DNA of 64,000 nucleotides. Origin: Cognatundibacterium jejuense. Its GTDB lineage: Bacteria; Pseudomonadota; Gammaproteobacteria; Burkholderiales; Burkholderiaceae_D. A program made the position numbers and the translations under genes. This document shows, piece after piece, positions 10,423 through 19,865 of the stretch. The stretch spans positions 180,512-244,511 of the forward strand of contig NZ_JACOFV010000005.1 of assembly GCF_014284255.1 (NCBI RefSeq), written 5' to 3'. How positions within the stretch are numbered: the first letter of the stretch is position 1; each line of letters starts with the position of its first letter. The notes beneath the pieces were generated by a model, which saw only the letters and a program-made list of their open reading frames with translations, made no database searches and was not told where the DNA came from.

Positions 10423-12498
10423 ATGGCGGGGCAACTTAACCCACAACTATTATTGGCTGTACCTCTGGCACCATTGGCAGGATCTGCCATTGCGGGTTTG
10501 TTGGGCACCAAGTTCTTCGGTAACGTCGTGGGACGTAAAGTCTCACATACGGCAACAATACTTGGCGTATTGGTTGCTTTCATCATTTCATGCATGACCT
10601 TAAATGCGTTGATTGATGGCGCGCCAATTTACAACGCTACTTTGTATCAATGGATGCAGGTGGCAGGTTTGAAGCTGGAAGTAGGCTTTCTGGTCGATAA
10701 TCTGACAGCAATGATGATGTGTGTGGTGACCTTCGTTTCACTGATGGTTCATATCTACACTATAGGTTATATGGCTGAAGATGAAGGTTACAATCGCTTC
10801 TTCTCATACATTTCCCTGTTCACGTTTTCGATGTTGATGCTGGTGATGAGCAACAACTTCTTGCAACTGTTCTTCGGTTGGGAAGCAGTGGGTCTGGTGT
10901 CATATCTGTTGATTGGTTTCTGGTACACCAAGCCAACAGCAATTTACGCGAATATGAAAGCTTTCTTAGTCAACCGTGTTGGTGACTTTGGCTTCATTCT
11001 CGGTATTGGTCTGATTCTGGCTTATGCTGGTTCTATGAACTACGCAGAAGTCTTCGCGAAGAAAGAAGAATTAGCAAAACTGCTGTTGCCTGGAACGAAC
11101 TGGATGTTGATTACCGTTGCCTGTATATGCCTCTTCATCGGTGCAATGGGTAAGTCGGCGCAGTTTCCACTGCACGTTTGGTTGCCAGATTCGATGGAAG
11201 GTCCAACTCCAATTTCTGCGCTGATTCACGCGGCGACGATGGTGACTGCTGGTATTTTCATGGTTTCCCGTATGTCCCCGTTGTTTGAATTGTCTGATAC
11301 CGCCTTGTCATTCATTCTGGTGATAGGTTCTATCACGGCCTTATTTATGGGTTTCCTTGGGATTATCCAAAACGATATCAAACGTGTGGTTGCTTATTCG
11401 ACTTTGTCGCAGTTGGGTTACATGACTGTCGCACTCGGCGCTTCCGCCTACTCGGTTGCTGTATTCCACTTAATGACACATGCGTTTTTCAAAGCGTTGT
11501 TGTTCTTAGCGGCTGGTTCTGTGATCATCGGAATGCATCACGATCAAGACATTCGCAATATGGGGGGCTTGCGTAAATACATGCCTATTACGTGGATCAC
11601 TTCTTTGATAGGTTCCCTGGCTCTGATCGGTACACCTTTCTTCTCAGGTTTCTACTCCAAAGATAGCATTATTGATGCTGTGCAAGCTTCACATCTGACC
11701 GGTGCTGGTTTTGCTCAGTTTGCCACCTTGGCTGGTGTTTTTGTAACGGCGTTCTACTCTTTCCGTATGTACTTCCTGGTGTTCCACGGTAAAGAAAACT
11801 TTGGACATGCTCATGGCCACGATCCTCATGCACACGATCACAAGGCACACGACAGTCATGCCCACGACGATCACGCGGATCATGATGAGCACCACGGCCT
11901 CGCACCAGGACAAAAACCGCACGAGTCTCCATTCGTGGTCTGGTTCCCATTGGTGATGCTGGCAATTCCATCTGTGATTATTGGTTTTATCGCGATTGAA
12001 CCTATGTTGTTTGGCGCATTCTTTGAAAAAGTGATTACTGTCAATGAAGCTCACAAAGCAATGGAAGAATTGAAAGATGAATTCCATGGTCCAGTAGCGA
12101 TGGCCGTCCATGCATTTACGTCTTTGCCGTTCTGGTTGGCCTTGGCTGGTGTGGTTACTTCGTATTTCTTCTACATGGTGAAACCGGCGATTCCGACGGC
12201 AATCAAGAAGCATTCAAGCGCTATCTACAATCTGCTTGATAACAAGTACTACATGGATAAATTCAATGAAATCGTATTCGCAGGCGGTGCTCGCGTGTTG
12301 GGTGGCGGATTGTGGAACATCGGTGACAAAGGTTTGATTGATGGTTTGGTGGTAAATGGTAGCGCGAAGTTAGTAGGTTGGTTCTCGCGTGGCATTCGTT
12401 TGTTCCAAAGTGGTTATATCTATCACTATGCTTTTGTAATGATTTTGGGTGTTCTGGGGTTCCTTGTGTACTTCATGCCATTCCCTTTTGCTAAATAA
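10423..12498 (+). CDS. nuoL: NADH-quinone oxidoreductase subunit L
   Basis: A 691-residue antiporter-like proton-pumping subunit (ND5 family), the distal end of the membrane arm. The proton-channel residues are in FFGWEAVGLVSYLLIGF (glutamate), GAMGKSAQFPLHVWLPDSMEGPTP (lysine) and LIHAATMVTAGIF. About sixteen membrane helices are expected, including the long lateral helix toward the C-terminus. Residues 462-491 form a strikingly His/Asp-rich loop (HAHGHDPHAHDHKAHDSHAH and on), between two membrane helices. ATG 10423 follows AAAGGGTCATC. Confidence 0.97.
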   Translation: MAGQLNPQLLLAVPLAPLAGSAIAGLLGTKFFGNVVGRKVSHTATILGVLVAFIISCMTLNALIDGAPIYNATLYQWMQVAGLKLEVGFLVDNLTAMMMCVVTFVSLMVHIYTIGYMAEDEGYNRFFSYISLFTFSMLMLVMSNNFLQLFFGWEAVGLVSYLLIGFWYTKPTAIYANMKAFLVNRVGDFGFILGIGLILAYAGSMNYAEVFAKKEELAKLLLPGTNWMLITVACICLFIGAMGKSAQFPLHVWLPDSMEGPTPISALIHAATMVTAGIFMVSRMSPLFELSDTALSFILVIGSITALFMGFLGIIQNDIKRVVAYSTLSQLGYMTVALGASAYSVAVFHLMTHAFFKALLFLAAGSVIIGMHHDQDIRNMGGLRKYMPITWITSLIGSLALIGTPFFSGFYSKDSIIDAVQASHLTGAGFAQFATLAGVFVTAFYSFRMYFLVFHGKENFGHAHGHDPHAHDHKAHDSHAHDDHADHDEHHGLAPGQKPHESPFVVWFPLVMLAIPSVIIGFIAIEPMLFGAFFEKVITVNEAHKAMEELKDEFHGPVAMAVHAFTSLPFWLALAGVVTSYFFYMVKPAIPTAIKKHSSAIYNLLDNKYYMDKFNEIVFAGGARVLGGGLWNIGDKGLIDGLVVNGSAKLVGWFSRGIRLFQSGYIYHYAFVMILGVLGFLVYFMPFPFAK

Positions 12499-12524
12499 GT
12501 GACCTCGGCTATAAAAATATAATC

Positions 12525-14018
12525 ATGATGCAGTCAACTTCCTCCTTACTCAGCCTGGCGATTTGGTGTCCGATCGCGTTTGGCCTCTTTGTATTAGCTT
12601 TCGGTCGGGATGAAAATCCCGGTCTGGTGCGCGGTGTTTCGCTTATCGGTTCTCTGGCAAGCTTTTTGGTAACTTTGCCTTTGATTACCCATTTTGATAA
12701 CAATGCGCATGGCATGCAATTTGTTGAAAAATTCGCGTGGATAGAAAAATTTAACGTTTTTTACTCATTGGGAATTGATGGTATCTCTCTGTGGCTAATC
12801 CCTTTGACAGCGTTCATTACCGTGATCGTGGTGATCGCTGCATGGCAGGTAATTGAGAAGCAAGTTGCTCAGTATATGGGTGCGTTCCTGATCTTGTCTG
12901 GACTAATGATCGGTGTATTTTCAGCGTTGGACGGCATGCTGTTCTACGTGTTCTTCGAAGCAACTTTGATTCCTATGTACATCATTGTGGGTATCTGGGG
13001 CGGCCCGAATCGCGTGTATGCAGCGTTCAAGTTCTTCTTGTACACCTTGCTCGGTTCTTTGTTAACACTGGTTGCCATCATTTATCTGTACAACAAAGCA
13101 GGTCATTCTTTCGATATTCTTGATTGGCACAAACTGCCGTTGAGCATGTCAGAACAAATCATGATCTTCTGTGCTTTCCTGATGGCGTTTGCAGTGAAAG
13201 TACCAATGTGGCCAGTACATACATGGTTGCCAGATGCTCACGTGGAAGCGCCTACCGGTGGTTCTGTTGTGTTGGCAGCGATCATGTTGAAATTGGGCGC
13301 TTATGGTTTCTTGCGCTTCTCCTTGCCAATCGCTCCTGATGCAAGCCATTACATGGCCGGTTTCATGATCACGTTGTCTTTGATCGCGGTAATCTATATT
13401 GGCTTAGTAGCTTTGGTACAGGCTGACATGAAAAAGCTGGTTGCGTATTCTTCCATTGCGCATATGGGTTTCGTTACTCTGGGCTTCTTCATGTTTAACG
13501 CGATGTCCATGCAAGGCGCAATTGTGCAGATGATTTCCCACGGTTTTATTTCCGGGGCAATGTTCTTGTGTATTGGTGTACTGTATGACCGCGTACACTC
13601 ACGTCAAATCGTCGACTACGGTGGCGTGGTTAACAAAATGCCTAAGTTTGCTGCATTGTTTGTATTGTTCTCCATGGCTAACTGCGGTTTGCCTGCGACG
13701 TCGGGTTTCGTTGGTGAGTTCATGGTGATTTTGGGCGCAGTTCAATTTAATTTCTGGATTGGTATGCTGGCTGCTACGGCCTTGATTTTTGGTGCAGCTT
13801 ACTCTTTGTGGATGGTTAAACGTGTTGTATTCGGTAAAATTACGAATGACCATGTTGCTCACTTAAGTGATATCAATAAGCGCGAGTTTTTTATGCTGGG
13901 TGTTTTAGCGATTGCAGTCATTGCAATGGGGCTGTATCCAGCACCATTTACTGATGCGATGCAAGTCTCAGTAAGTGATCTTTTGAAGCATGTGGCTGTG
14001 TCTAAGTTGCCACTCTAA
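12525..14018 (+). CDS. nuoM: NADH-quinone oxidoreductase subunit M
   Basis: A 497-residue antiporter-like proton-pumping subunit (ND4 family). Diagnostic segments are LFYVFFEATLIPMYIIVGIWGG with the key glutamate, FAVKVPMWPVHTWLPDAHVEAPT with the channel lysine and histidine, and AYSSIAHMGFVTLG. Length is normal. Two consecutive ATG codons at 12525 and 12528 could serve as start; no strong ribosome site is visible ahead of either. A 26-base gap follows nuoL. Confidence 0.97.
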   Translation: MMQSTSSLLSLAIWCPIAFGLFVLAFGRDENPGLVRGVSLIGSLASFLVTLPLITHFDNNAHGMQFVEKFAWIEKFNVFYSLGIDGISLWLIPLTAFITVIVVIAAWQVIEKQVAQYMGAFLILSGLMIGVFSALDGMLFYVFFEATLIPMYIIVGIWGGPNRVYAAFKFFLYTLLGSLLTLVAIIYLYNKAGHSFDILDWHKLPLSMSEQIMIFCAFLMAFAVKVPMWPVHTWLPDAHVEAPTGGSVVLAAIMLKLGAYGFLRFSLPIAPDASHYMAGFMITLSLIAVIYIGLVALVQADMKKLVAYSSIAHMGFVTLGFFMFNAMSMQGAIVQMISHGFISGAMFLCIGVLYDRVHSRQIVDYGGVVNKMPKFAALFVLFSMANCGLPATSGFVGEFMVILGAVQFNFWIGMLAATALIFGAAYSLWMVKRVVFGKITNDHVAHLSDINKREFFMLGVLAIAVIAMGLYPAPFTDAMQVSVSDLLKHVAVSKLPL

Positions 14019-14043
14019 TTAAGGATATAGACAAGCAAGCCCG

Positions 14044-14074
14044 TCACACGGTTTTCGATTCGCAAATCGTGTGA
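14044..14074 (+). other. Hairpin between nuoM and nuoN
   Basis: TCACACG (14044-14050) pairs with CGTGTGA (14068-14074), and an inner CGATT/AATCG pair with loop CGCA offers an alternative shorter stem. It lies in the 66-90 base gap ahead of nuoN, without a T-run, so probably an RNA stability or translation-control element rather than a terminator. Confidence 0.45.
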
Positions 14075-14105
14075 TAGCAGATCAATGCTAGTAGAACTGA
14101 ATAAT

Positions 14106-15581
14106 ATGAACTTCACACCACTTTATCCTGAAATATTTTTGCTGCTGGCGACCTGTGCAATTTTGCTGGTCGATATGTTTTTGGCGGACAGCAAGCGTAA
14201 CGTGACTTATGTCATGAGTATTGTCGCGTTGTTTGTGTGCGGGGCTCTGACCTTAGCGACGGCAAATAGCGGAGGATCGACCTACGTTAGCAATAACATG
14301 TTTGTGTCTGATCCTATGTCTATGCTGCTGAAGATGTTCTCCTACGTCGCGGTGGGTATGACGCTTATTTACTCTCGTCAATACGTTACAGACAGAGGTA
14401 TGACTAACGGCAAATTGGGCGGAGAATTTTACGTTCTTGCTTTGTTCGCCTTACTTGGTCAAATGATTATGATCTCAGGAAATAATTTCCTGATTATTTA
14501 CTTGGGCCTGGAATTGATGTCCTTGTCGCTGTACGCATTGGTTGCTTTGCGCCGCGATCACACGGTATCTACGGAAGCAGCGATGAAGTACTTTATTCTG
14601 GGTGCTTTAGCTTCTGGTTTCATGTTGTACGGTATTTCGATGTTGTACGGTGCCACTGGTTCGTTGGATTTGTCTGAAGTTGCAAAAGCTGCAGCATCCC
14701 CAATCGCTAATAAAACGATTCTTGTGTTTGGTATCGTGTTCCTGGTTGCTGGCCTGGCGTTCAAACTAGGTGTTGTGCCTTTCCACATGTGGGTGCCTGA
14801 CGTTTATCAAGGTTCTCCAACTGCAGTTACCTTGTTGTTGGGCGGTGCGCCAAAATTGGCAGCGTTTGCAATTACCTTCCGTTTGTTGGTCGAAGGTTTG
14901 TTCTCCCAGGCAGTTGATTGGCAACAAATGCTGGTTGTACTGGCTGTATTGTCCATGGCTATCGGTAACCTCACGGCAATTGCGCAGACAAATTTGAAGC
15001 GCATGCTGGCGTACTCCACCATTTCTCAAATGGGTTTCATGTTGCTAGGATTGTTGTCTGGCGTTGTGAACGGCAACACCAGTATGGCTGCTGATGCCTA
15101 TAGTGCGTCGATGTTTTACAGTATTACCTACGTCTTGACGACACTAGGTACTTTCGGTGTGATTATGTTGTTGTCACGTTCTGGCTTCGAAGCAGAAAAT
15201 CTCGAAGATTTGAAAGGTCTCAACAGGCGTTCCCCATGGTTTGCATTGGTCATGTTGTTATTGATGTTCTCATTGGCTGGTATTCCTCCAATGATGGGTT
15301 TTTACGCAAAATTGTCCGTGTTGCAATCCGTAATTGCAAGTGGGCAGATCTGGCTCGCACTGGTTGCAGTATTGTTCTCTCTGATTGGTACTTTCTATTA
15401 CCTGCGCGTGGTGAAATTAATGTACTTCGATGAGCCTTCGGATAGTGCAATCATCAATCCTAGCTTTGATGTTCGCATGATCTTGAGCTTGAATGGTATT
15501 GCTGTACTTGTATTAGGCGTCATGCCGGGCGGTTTGATGACTGCATGTCTAAATGCAATTGTTAAGACACTTGCATCGTAA
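14106..15581 (+). CDS. nuoN: NADH-quinone oxidoreductase subunit N
   Basis: A 491-residue antiporter-like proton-pumping subunit (ND2 family), last of the fourteen complex I genes. Seen are [19 protein letters not shown] with the conserved glutamate, [22 protein letters not shown] with the channel lysine, and [15 protein letters not shown] chose ATG 14106 ([14 protein letters not shown]) by family N-terminus; an in-frame ATG at 14085 would add seven residues, and neither has a strong ribosome site. The operon continues into a DUF2818 gene 20 bases later. Confidence 0.96.
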   Translation: MNFTPLYPEIFLLLATCAILLVDMFLADSKRNVTYVMSIVALFVCGALTLATANSGGSTYVSNNMFVSDPMSMLLKMFSYVAVGMTLIYSRQYVTDRGMTNGKLGGEFYVLALFALLGQMIMISGNNFLIIYLGLELMSLSLYALVALRRDHTVSTEAAMKYFILGALASGFMLYGISMLYGATGSLDLSEVAKAAASPIANKTILVFGIVFLVAGLAFKLGVVPFHMWVPDVYQGSPTAVTLLLGGAPKLAAFAITFRLLVEGLFSQAVDWQQMLVVLAVLSMAIGNLTAIAQTNLKRMLAYSTISQMGFMLLGLLSGVVNGNTSMAADAYSASMFYSITYVLTTLGTFGVIMLLSRSGFEAENLEDLKGLNRRSPWFALVMLLLMFSLAGIPPMMGFYAKLSVLQSVIASGQIWLALVAVLFSLIGTFYYLRVVKLMYFDEPSDSAIINPSFDVRMILSLNGIAVLVLGVMPGGLMTACLNAIVKTLAS

Positions 15582-15601
15582 GATGGAAAAGGTTGAATCT
15601 T

Positions 15602-15913
15602 TTGAGTAGCTCTGCATCTGTGTGGTTGGTGGTAGTGTTGGCAGTATTGGCTGCCAACCTGCCATTCATCAATGAGCGCTGTTTCGCCTTGTTTGCGATA
15701 CAGCGTTTTTCTTTGGTTAAGCCTTTTTGGCTGCGCATCGTCGAGATCATCGTGCTTTATGTGTTTGTCGGTGAATTCGGTTTTGCGCTTGAACGTAATG
15801 CTGGCAATGCGTTCCCGCAAGGATGGGAATTCTATGCAATCAGTTTTTGCCTGTTCATTGTCTTGGGCTTTCCCGGTTTTGTATATCGTTATTTGAGGCG
15901 CGATCATGTCTGA
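15602..15913 (+). CDS. DUF2818 family membrane protein
   Basis: A 103-residue hydrophobic protein of the DUF2818 family, which in Burkholderiales follows nuoN. Three membrane helices are visible: VWLVVVLAVLAANLPF near the N-terminus, one near residues 40-60, and AISFCLFIVLGFPGFVY before a basic C-terminus YRYLRRDHV. No biochemical role is established; its constant place after nuoN suggests a function tied to complex I. I use TTG 15602 because AAAAGG at 15587-15592 is then at normal distance; TTG 15593 is the alternative. It overlaps the next gene by eight bases. Confidence 0.85.
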   Translation: MSSSASVWLVVVLAVLAANLPFINERCFALFAIQRFSLVKPFWLRIVEIIVLYVFVGEFGFALERNAGNAFPQGWEFYAISFCLFIVLGFPGFVYRYLRRDHV

Positions 15914-16472
15914 AATAGATTTAACAGACAGCCATTTGCGCGAACATAAAATAGATGGTGTTCTGGCCTACGACGGAGATTTTCTTCAGGTTCAGAAGGA
16001 CCGAATTACCCTCCCAGATGGTAAGCAGGCAACGCGTGAATACATAAGACACCCTGGTGCGGTCGTCATCATTCCTTTATTTGATGACGGTACCGTTCTG
16101 ATGGAAAGACAATTTCGCTATCCTTTGGACAGAGTATTTATTGAATTTCCTGCCGGTAAAATTGACCCAGGCGAAGATAAATTGATCTGCGCACAACGCG
16201 AGTTGAAAGAAGAAACAGGCTACACTGCACAAAGTTGGCGGCATGTTTGCACCATTCATAATGCCATCGCTTATGCCGATGAGCATCTTGAAATCTATCT
16301 GGCACAAGGCTTGACGGCGGGTGAGGCGAGATTGGACGAGGAAGAGTTCCTGGAAACATTCGTAGCTACCCAATCTGAGCTGCTGGATTGGGTACGTGAG
16401 GGCAAGATCACTGATGTGAAAACGGTCATAGGTACGTTCTGGTTGGAAAAAATCCTGAAACAGCAATGGTAG
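15906..16472 (+). CDS. NUDIX hydrolase, ADP-ribose pyrophosphatase type
   Basis: A 188-residue NUDIX enzyme. The Nudix box fits GX5EX7REUXEEXGU completely, from GKIDPGEDKLICAQ to RELKEETGY, in the centre of the protein. The sequence around it (VVIIPLFDDGTVLMERQFRYPL and FIEFPAGKIDPGE) is of the ADP-ribose/sugar-nucleotide pyrophosphatase type (NudF-like), which cleaves ADP-ribose to AMP and ribose 5-phosphate. The start overlaps DUF2818 by eight bases, so it is co-translated at the end of the nuo transcript; a terminator follows at 16525. Confidence 0.92.
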   Translation: MSEIDLTDSHLREHKIDGVLAYDGDFLQVQKDRITLPDGKQATREYIRHPGAVVIIPLFDDGTVLMERQFRYPLDRVFIEFPAGKIDPGEDKLICAQRELKEETGYTAQSWRHVCTIHNAIAYADEHLEIYLAQGLTAGEARLDEEEFLETFVATQSELLDWVREGKITDVKTVIGTFWLEKILKQQW

Positions 16473-16524
16473 TTTGAAGCTTATTTAAACCGATTAACGG
16501 TGAATCAACCCTGACCTAATAAAA

Positions 16525-16557
16525 AAGCCGCTGGAATATTTCAGCGGCTTTTGTTTT
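16525..16557. terminator. Bidirectional rho-independent terminator
   Basis: AAGCCGCTG (16525-16533) and CAGCGGCTT (16542-16550) form a nine-pair stem with an eight-base loop; T-rich sequence follows on the plus strand and an A-run precedes it, so it can stop both the nuo/NUDIX transcript and the convergent ETF-QO transcript. Confidence 0.9.
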
Positions 16558-16570
16558 AGCAAAACCAATA

Positions 16571-18241
16571 TTACATATTCGGATAATTAGGACCGCCACC
16601 ACCTTCAGGTGTTACCCATACGATATTCTGGGTTGGGTCTTTAATATCGCAAGTTTTGCAGTGAACACAGTTTTGCGAGTTGATCTGCAAGCGGTCTTTG
16701 CCGTCATCCGTCTTCATGAACTCGTATACACCTGCAGGGCAGTAACGTGCTTCCGGGCCTGCGTATTTAGCCAGATTTACATCCACTGGAACATTGGCAT
16801 TTTTTAATGTCAGGTGGATAGGCTGATCTTCAGCATGATTGGTGTTCGAAATGAAAACAGAAGATAAACGATCAAACGTCAGCTTGCCATCCGGCTTTGG
16901 ATAAACGATAGGCTGGAACTCAGAAGCAGGGCGCAGACATTCGTGATCAGCATGGGTATGGCGCAGAGTCCAAGGTGCTTTACCGCCGAAGACCACTTGA
17001 TCGATGCCGACCATCAAAGTGCCGAGGTACAAACCTTTACTCATCCATGGCTTAAAGTTGCGCGCTTTGTGCAATTCTTCATGCAACCATGATGCTTCGA
17101 ACGCTGCGCTGTAGGCAGTAATTTCATCGTATTGACGATTTTCACCCAAGGCCGCAAATACCGCATCCGCGGCCAGCATGCCGGTTTTGATCGCGGCATG
17201 GCTACCTTTGATGCGGCTGGCATTTAAGAAACCAGCATCACAACCGATCAAGGCGCCACCAGGGAAAGTCAGTTTAGGTAAAGATTGTAAGCCACCAGCA
17301 GTAATCGCGCGCGCACCGTAAGCGATACGTTTACCGCCTTCAAAGAATTTGCGAATTTCTGGATGTGTCTTATAGCGCTGAAACTCTTCGTATGGTGACA
17401 GGTAAGGGTTTTCGTAACCGAGACCAACGACGTAACCCACTGCCACCTGATTATTTTCCAGGTGATACAAGAAGGAGCCACCGTAGGTATCTGCATCTAA
17501 AGGCCAACCAGCGGAGTGGATGACCAGACCAGGCTGATGTTTCGCTGGATCGATTTCCCACAATTCTTTAATACCAATGCCATAAGTCTGTGGATCTTTA
17601 CCTTTGTTTAGATCATATTTAGCAATCAGTTGCTTACCAAGGTGGCCACGGGCACCTTCCGCAAACAAAGTGTATTTGGCATGCAATTCCATCCCCAACT
17701 GAAATGCAGGGCCAGGTTCGCCTTCACGATTGACACCCATATTTCCAGTGGCGACACCTTTCACAGAACCGTCGTCGTTATACAAAATTTCTGCCGCAGG
17801 GAATCCTGGGAAAATTTCTACGCCCAATGCTTCAGCTTGCTGCCCTAACCAACGTACGACATTCGCCAGAGAAATAACGAAATTGCCATGGTTTTGGAAG
17901 CACTGTGGCAACATCCAGTTTGGTGTTTTGTGTGCTTTAGTTTCGGTCAGAAACAAGAAGCGATCTTCTGTTACTGGCGTATTGAGCGGTGCGCCGAGTT
18001 CTTTCCAGTTTGGAATGAGTTCGGTCAGTGCCTGCGGATCCATAACTGCACCAGACAGGATATGCGCGCCAAGCTCGCCGCCTTTTTCAAGGACGCACAC
18101 GGACACCTCAGAGCCTTTTTCTGCTGCTAGTTTTTTTAACTTAATCGCCGCAGATAAACCTGCAGGCCCACCACCCACAATAACGACATCGTATTCCATG
18201 GTGTCGCGTGGACCGTATTGTTCAAGAATGTTTTGGGTCAT
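16571..18241 (-). CDS. Electron transfer flavoprotein-ubiquinone oxidoreductase
   Basis: A 556-residue membrane-associated flavoprotein (ETF-QO) that passes electrons from acyl-CoA dehydrogenases, via electron transfer flavoprotein, to ubiquinone. The FAD-binding site VVIVGGGPAGLSAAIKL is at about residues 19-35, and the C-terminal [4Fe-4S] ligands are in NCVHCKTCDIKDP with the usual ending TPEGGGGPNYPNM. The start at 18241 gives the family N-terminus MTQNILEQYGPRDTMEYD; an internal ATG at 18199 would remove it, although neither start has an obvious ribosome site. Single gene, convergent with the nuo block; etfAB are not in the window. Confidence 0.95.
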   Translation of the reverse strand: MTQNILEQYGPRDTMEYDVVIVGGGPAGLSAAIKLKKLAAEKGSEVSVCVLEKGGELGAHILSGAVMDPQALTELIPNWKELGAPLNTPVTEDRFLFLTETKAHKTPNWMLPQCFQNHGNFVISLANVVRWLGQQAEALGVEIFPGFPAAEILYNDDGSVKGVATGNMGVNREGEPGPAFQLGMELHAKYTLFAEGARGHLGKQLIAKYDLNKGKDPQTYGIGIKELWEIDPAKHQPGLVIHSAGWPLDADTYGGSFLYHLENNQVAVGYVVGLGYENPYLSPYEEFQRYKTHPEIRKFFEGGKRIAYGARAITAGGLQSLPKLTFPGGALIGCDAGFLNASRIKGSHAAIKTGMLAADAVFAALGENRQYDEITAYSAAFEASWLHEELHKARNFKPWMSKGLYLGTLMVGIDQVVFGGKAPWTLRHTHADHECLRPASEFQPIVYPKPDGKLTFDRLSSVFISNTNHAEDQPIHLTLKNANVPVDVNLAKYAGPEARYCPAGVYEFMKTDDGKDRLQINSQNCVHCKTCDIKDPTQNIVWVTPEGGGGPNYPNM

Positions 18242-18544
18242 GGGAGGTAATCACTTTCTGGAAATATTTTCGAACGAACGTGCTAAATTATCTTCAGCAT
18301 ATTATCTGCCGTCATCTTAATCTGCAAGTTTCTGATTAGAAGAAGCTCACCAACTGGCTGCTTCTCAATATTCGAATTATCGCAGACGGTGCTTTGCTAT
18401 GCATCAATTTAGCGATATTTACTGTTGAAATAGCCCTAAAAATGCAGATAGAGCTAAAATCCATACAACACAAGCATGATCTGTATGTCATCATAGCAAG
18501 TGACACAGAATGCAGGCTATTAATCATTTTTCGCGGAGATACTG
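18242..18544. other. Divergent intergenic region, no gene seen
   Basis: About 300 bases between the starts of ETF-QO (minus) and the SDR gene (plus). It must hold both promoters. I see an AT-rich stretch with a TTGAAA at 18425-18430 but no convincing -10 partner, a CGGAGA ribosome site directly before the SDR start, and no coding potential I would support. Confidence 0.6.
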
Positions 18545-19321
18545 ATGGGCATAGAAGTCAACTTTGAAGGCAAGATTGCGCTGATTACCGGCGCTTCCAG
18601 TGGCTTAGGTGCCCGTTTTGCAAAGGTGTTAGCTCAGGCCGGTGCACAAGTAGTGCTGGCATCGCGCCGTATCGATAGGCTCAAAGAATTGCGGGCAGAG
18701 ATTGAAGCAGAAGGTGGTGCTGCACACGTGGTCGCACTTGATGTAACGGATTACTCGAGCATTAAGTCGGCAATTGCCCATGCGGAGACCGAAGCAGGCC
18801 CTATCGATATTCTGATTAATAATTCTGGTGTGTCGACGACGCAACGTCTGGTTGATGTTACGCCAGACGATTATGCGTATGTCATGGATACCAATCAGCG
18901 CGGTGCATTTTTCGTTGCCCAAGAAGCCGCTAAGCGTATGATTGCCAGACACAAAGGTGATTCGAGAAAGCAACACCGCATCATTAATATTGCTTCGGTC
19001 GCTGGCTTGCGCGTGTTACCGCAGATCGGCATTTACTGTATGAGTAAAGCTGCTGTCGTTCATATGACGAAAGCTATGGCAGTCGAATGGGGAAAATACG
19101 GTATCAATGTCAATGCGATTTGCCCTGGCTATATTGCGACAGAAATTAACGAAGAGTATTTTGAAACTGAGCAAGGTCAAAAGCTGATCGAAATGCTGCC
19201 ACGCAAGCGCGTTGGCGCGCCTGAAGATCTGGATGGTTTATTGCTTTTGCTGGCGGCAGAAGAATCGCGTTTCTTGAACGGCGCTATCGTGACCGCGGAT
19301 GATGGGATGAGCGTTCAATGA
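18545..19321 (+). CDS. Short-chain dehydrogenase/reductase (SDR)
   Basis: A 258-residue classical SDR oxidoreductase using NAD(P)H. The cofactor loop TGASSGLG is at residues 15-22, INNSG at 91-95, the catalytic serine in IASVAG (about 151), and the active-site YCMSK motif places Tyr164 and Lys168; the segment ICPGYIATE closes the site. An arginine-rich RRIDRL after the second strand suggests NADPH preference. Substrate unknown. Its stop overlaps the start of the thioesterase gene, and it faces ETF-QO, so a role in acyl-CoA or beta-oxidation chemistry is plausible but inferred. Confidence 0.92.
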   Translation: MGIEVNFEGKIALITGASSGLGARFAKVLAQAGAQVVLASRRIDRLKELRAEIEAEGGAAHVVALDVTDYSSIKSAIAHAETEAGPIDILINNSGVSTTQRLVDVTPDDYAYVMDTNQRGAFFVAQEAAKRMIARHKGDSRKQHRIINIASVAGLRVLPQIGIYCMSKAAVVHMTKAMAVEWGKYGINVNAICPGYIATEINEEYFETEQGQKLIEMLPRKRVGAPEDLDGLLLLLAAEESRFLNGAIVTADDGMSVQ

Positions 19322-19761
19322 TGAAGGTAGGTGACAAGAAACTGGTGTACACCGTCACCATTCCGATTCGCTGGGGTGATATGGACGCAATGGGACATGT
19401 CAATAACACAGTGTATTTTCAGTACATGGAGCAGGCCAGAATCGAATGGCTGGCGATGATGGGATGCCTGCCCGATGAGAACGGCAATGGTGCTGTCATC
19501 GTCAATGCGCATTGCACATTCAAAAAGCCGTTAAAATATCCGGGGCAAGTAGAAGTGTGTACGTATATCTCCAACATGGGACGGACGAGTTTTGAAACAA
19601 CGCAAGAAATGCGTTCGGTCGGTGATGGCTATTCTCTTTATGCTGAGGGCGGCGCTAAAGTAGTGTGGGTTGATGCTGTGACAGAAAAATCCGTTGTTTT
19701 GCCTGAAGTCATCAAGCAGACATTTGCTGAATTCAAAAGCGAACAAAAACGTCGCCGATAA
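19318..19761 (+). CDS. Acyl-CoA thioesterase, 4-hydroxybenzoyl-CoA thioesterase family
   Basis: A 147-residue hot-dog-fold protein. The active-site segment RWGDMDAMGHVNNTVYFQYMEQAR carries the conserved aspartate and the GHVNN loop of the 4HBT/YbgC-FadM family, which hydrolyse acyl-CoA thioesters. The start ATG 19318 overlaps the SDR stop, so the pair is translationally coupled and likely acts in one pathway. Two adjacent ATG codons (19318, 19321) are possible starts. The C-terminus is basic (KSEQKRRR). Exact acyl substrate cannot be read from sequence. Confidence 0.9.
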   Translation: MMKVGDKKLVYTVTIPIRWGDMDAMGHVNNTVYFQYMEQARIEWLAMMGCLPDENGNGAVIVNAHCTFKKPLKYPGQVEVCTYISNMGRTSFETTQEMRSVGDGYSLYAEGGAKVVWVDAVTEKSVVLPEVIKQTFAEFKSEQKRRR

Positions 19762-19865
19762 TCTGAGCTCGCATACAGTCTCGTTTAAGCGTCATGACTT
19801 CAAATTAATATTGATTTGCCAATTTTGCTGTTGTAGGATGATTTTTTGCAAAGAGAACTCATTCT

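Noticed and set aside
17730..18320. 196-codon plus-strand frame across the start of ETF-QO
   Set aside because: Antisense to conserved FAD-binding sequence of ETF-QO, no ribosome site, composition unlike a real protein.
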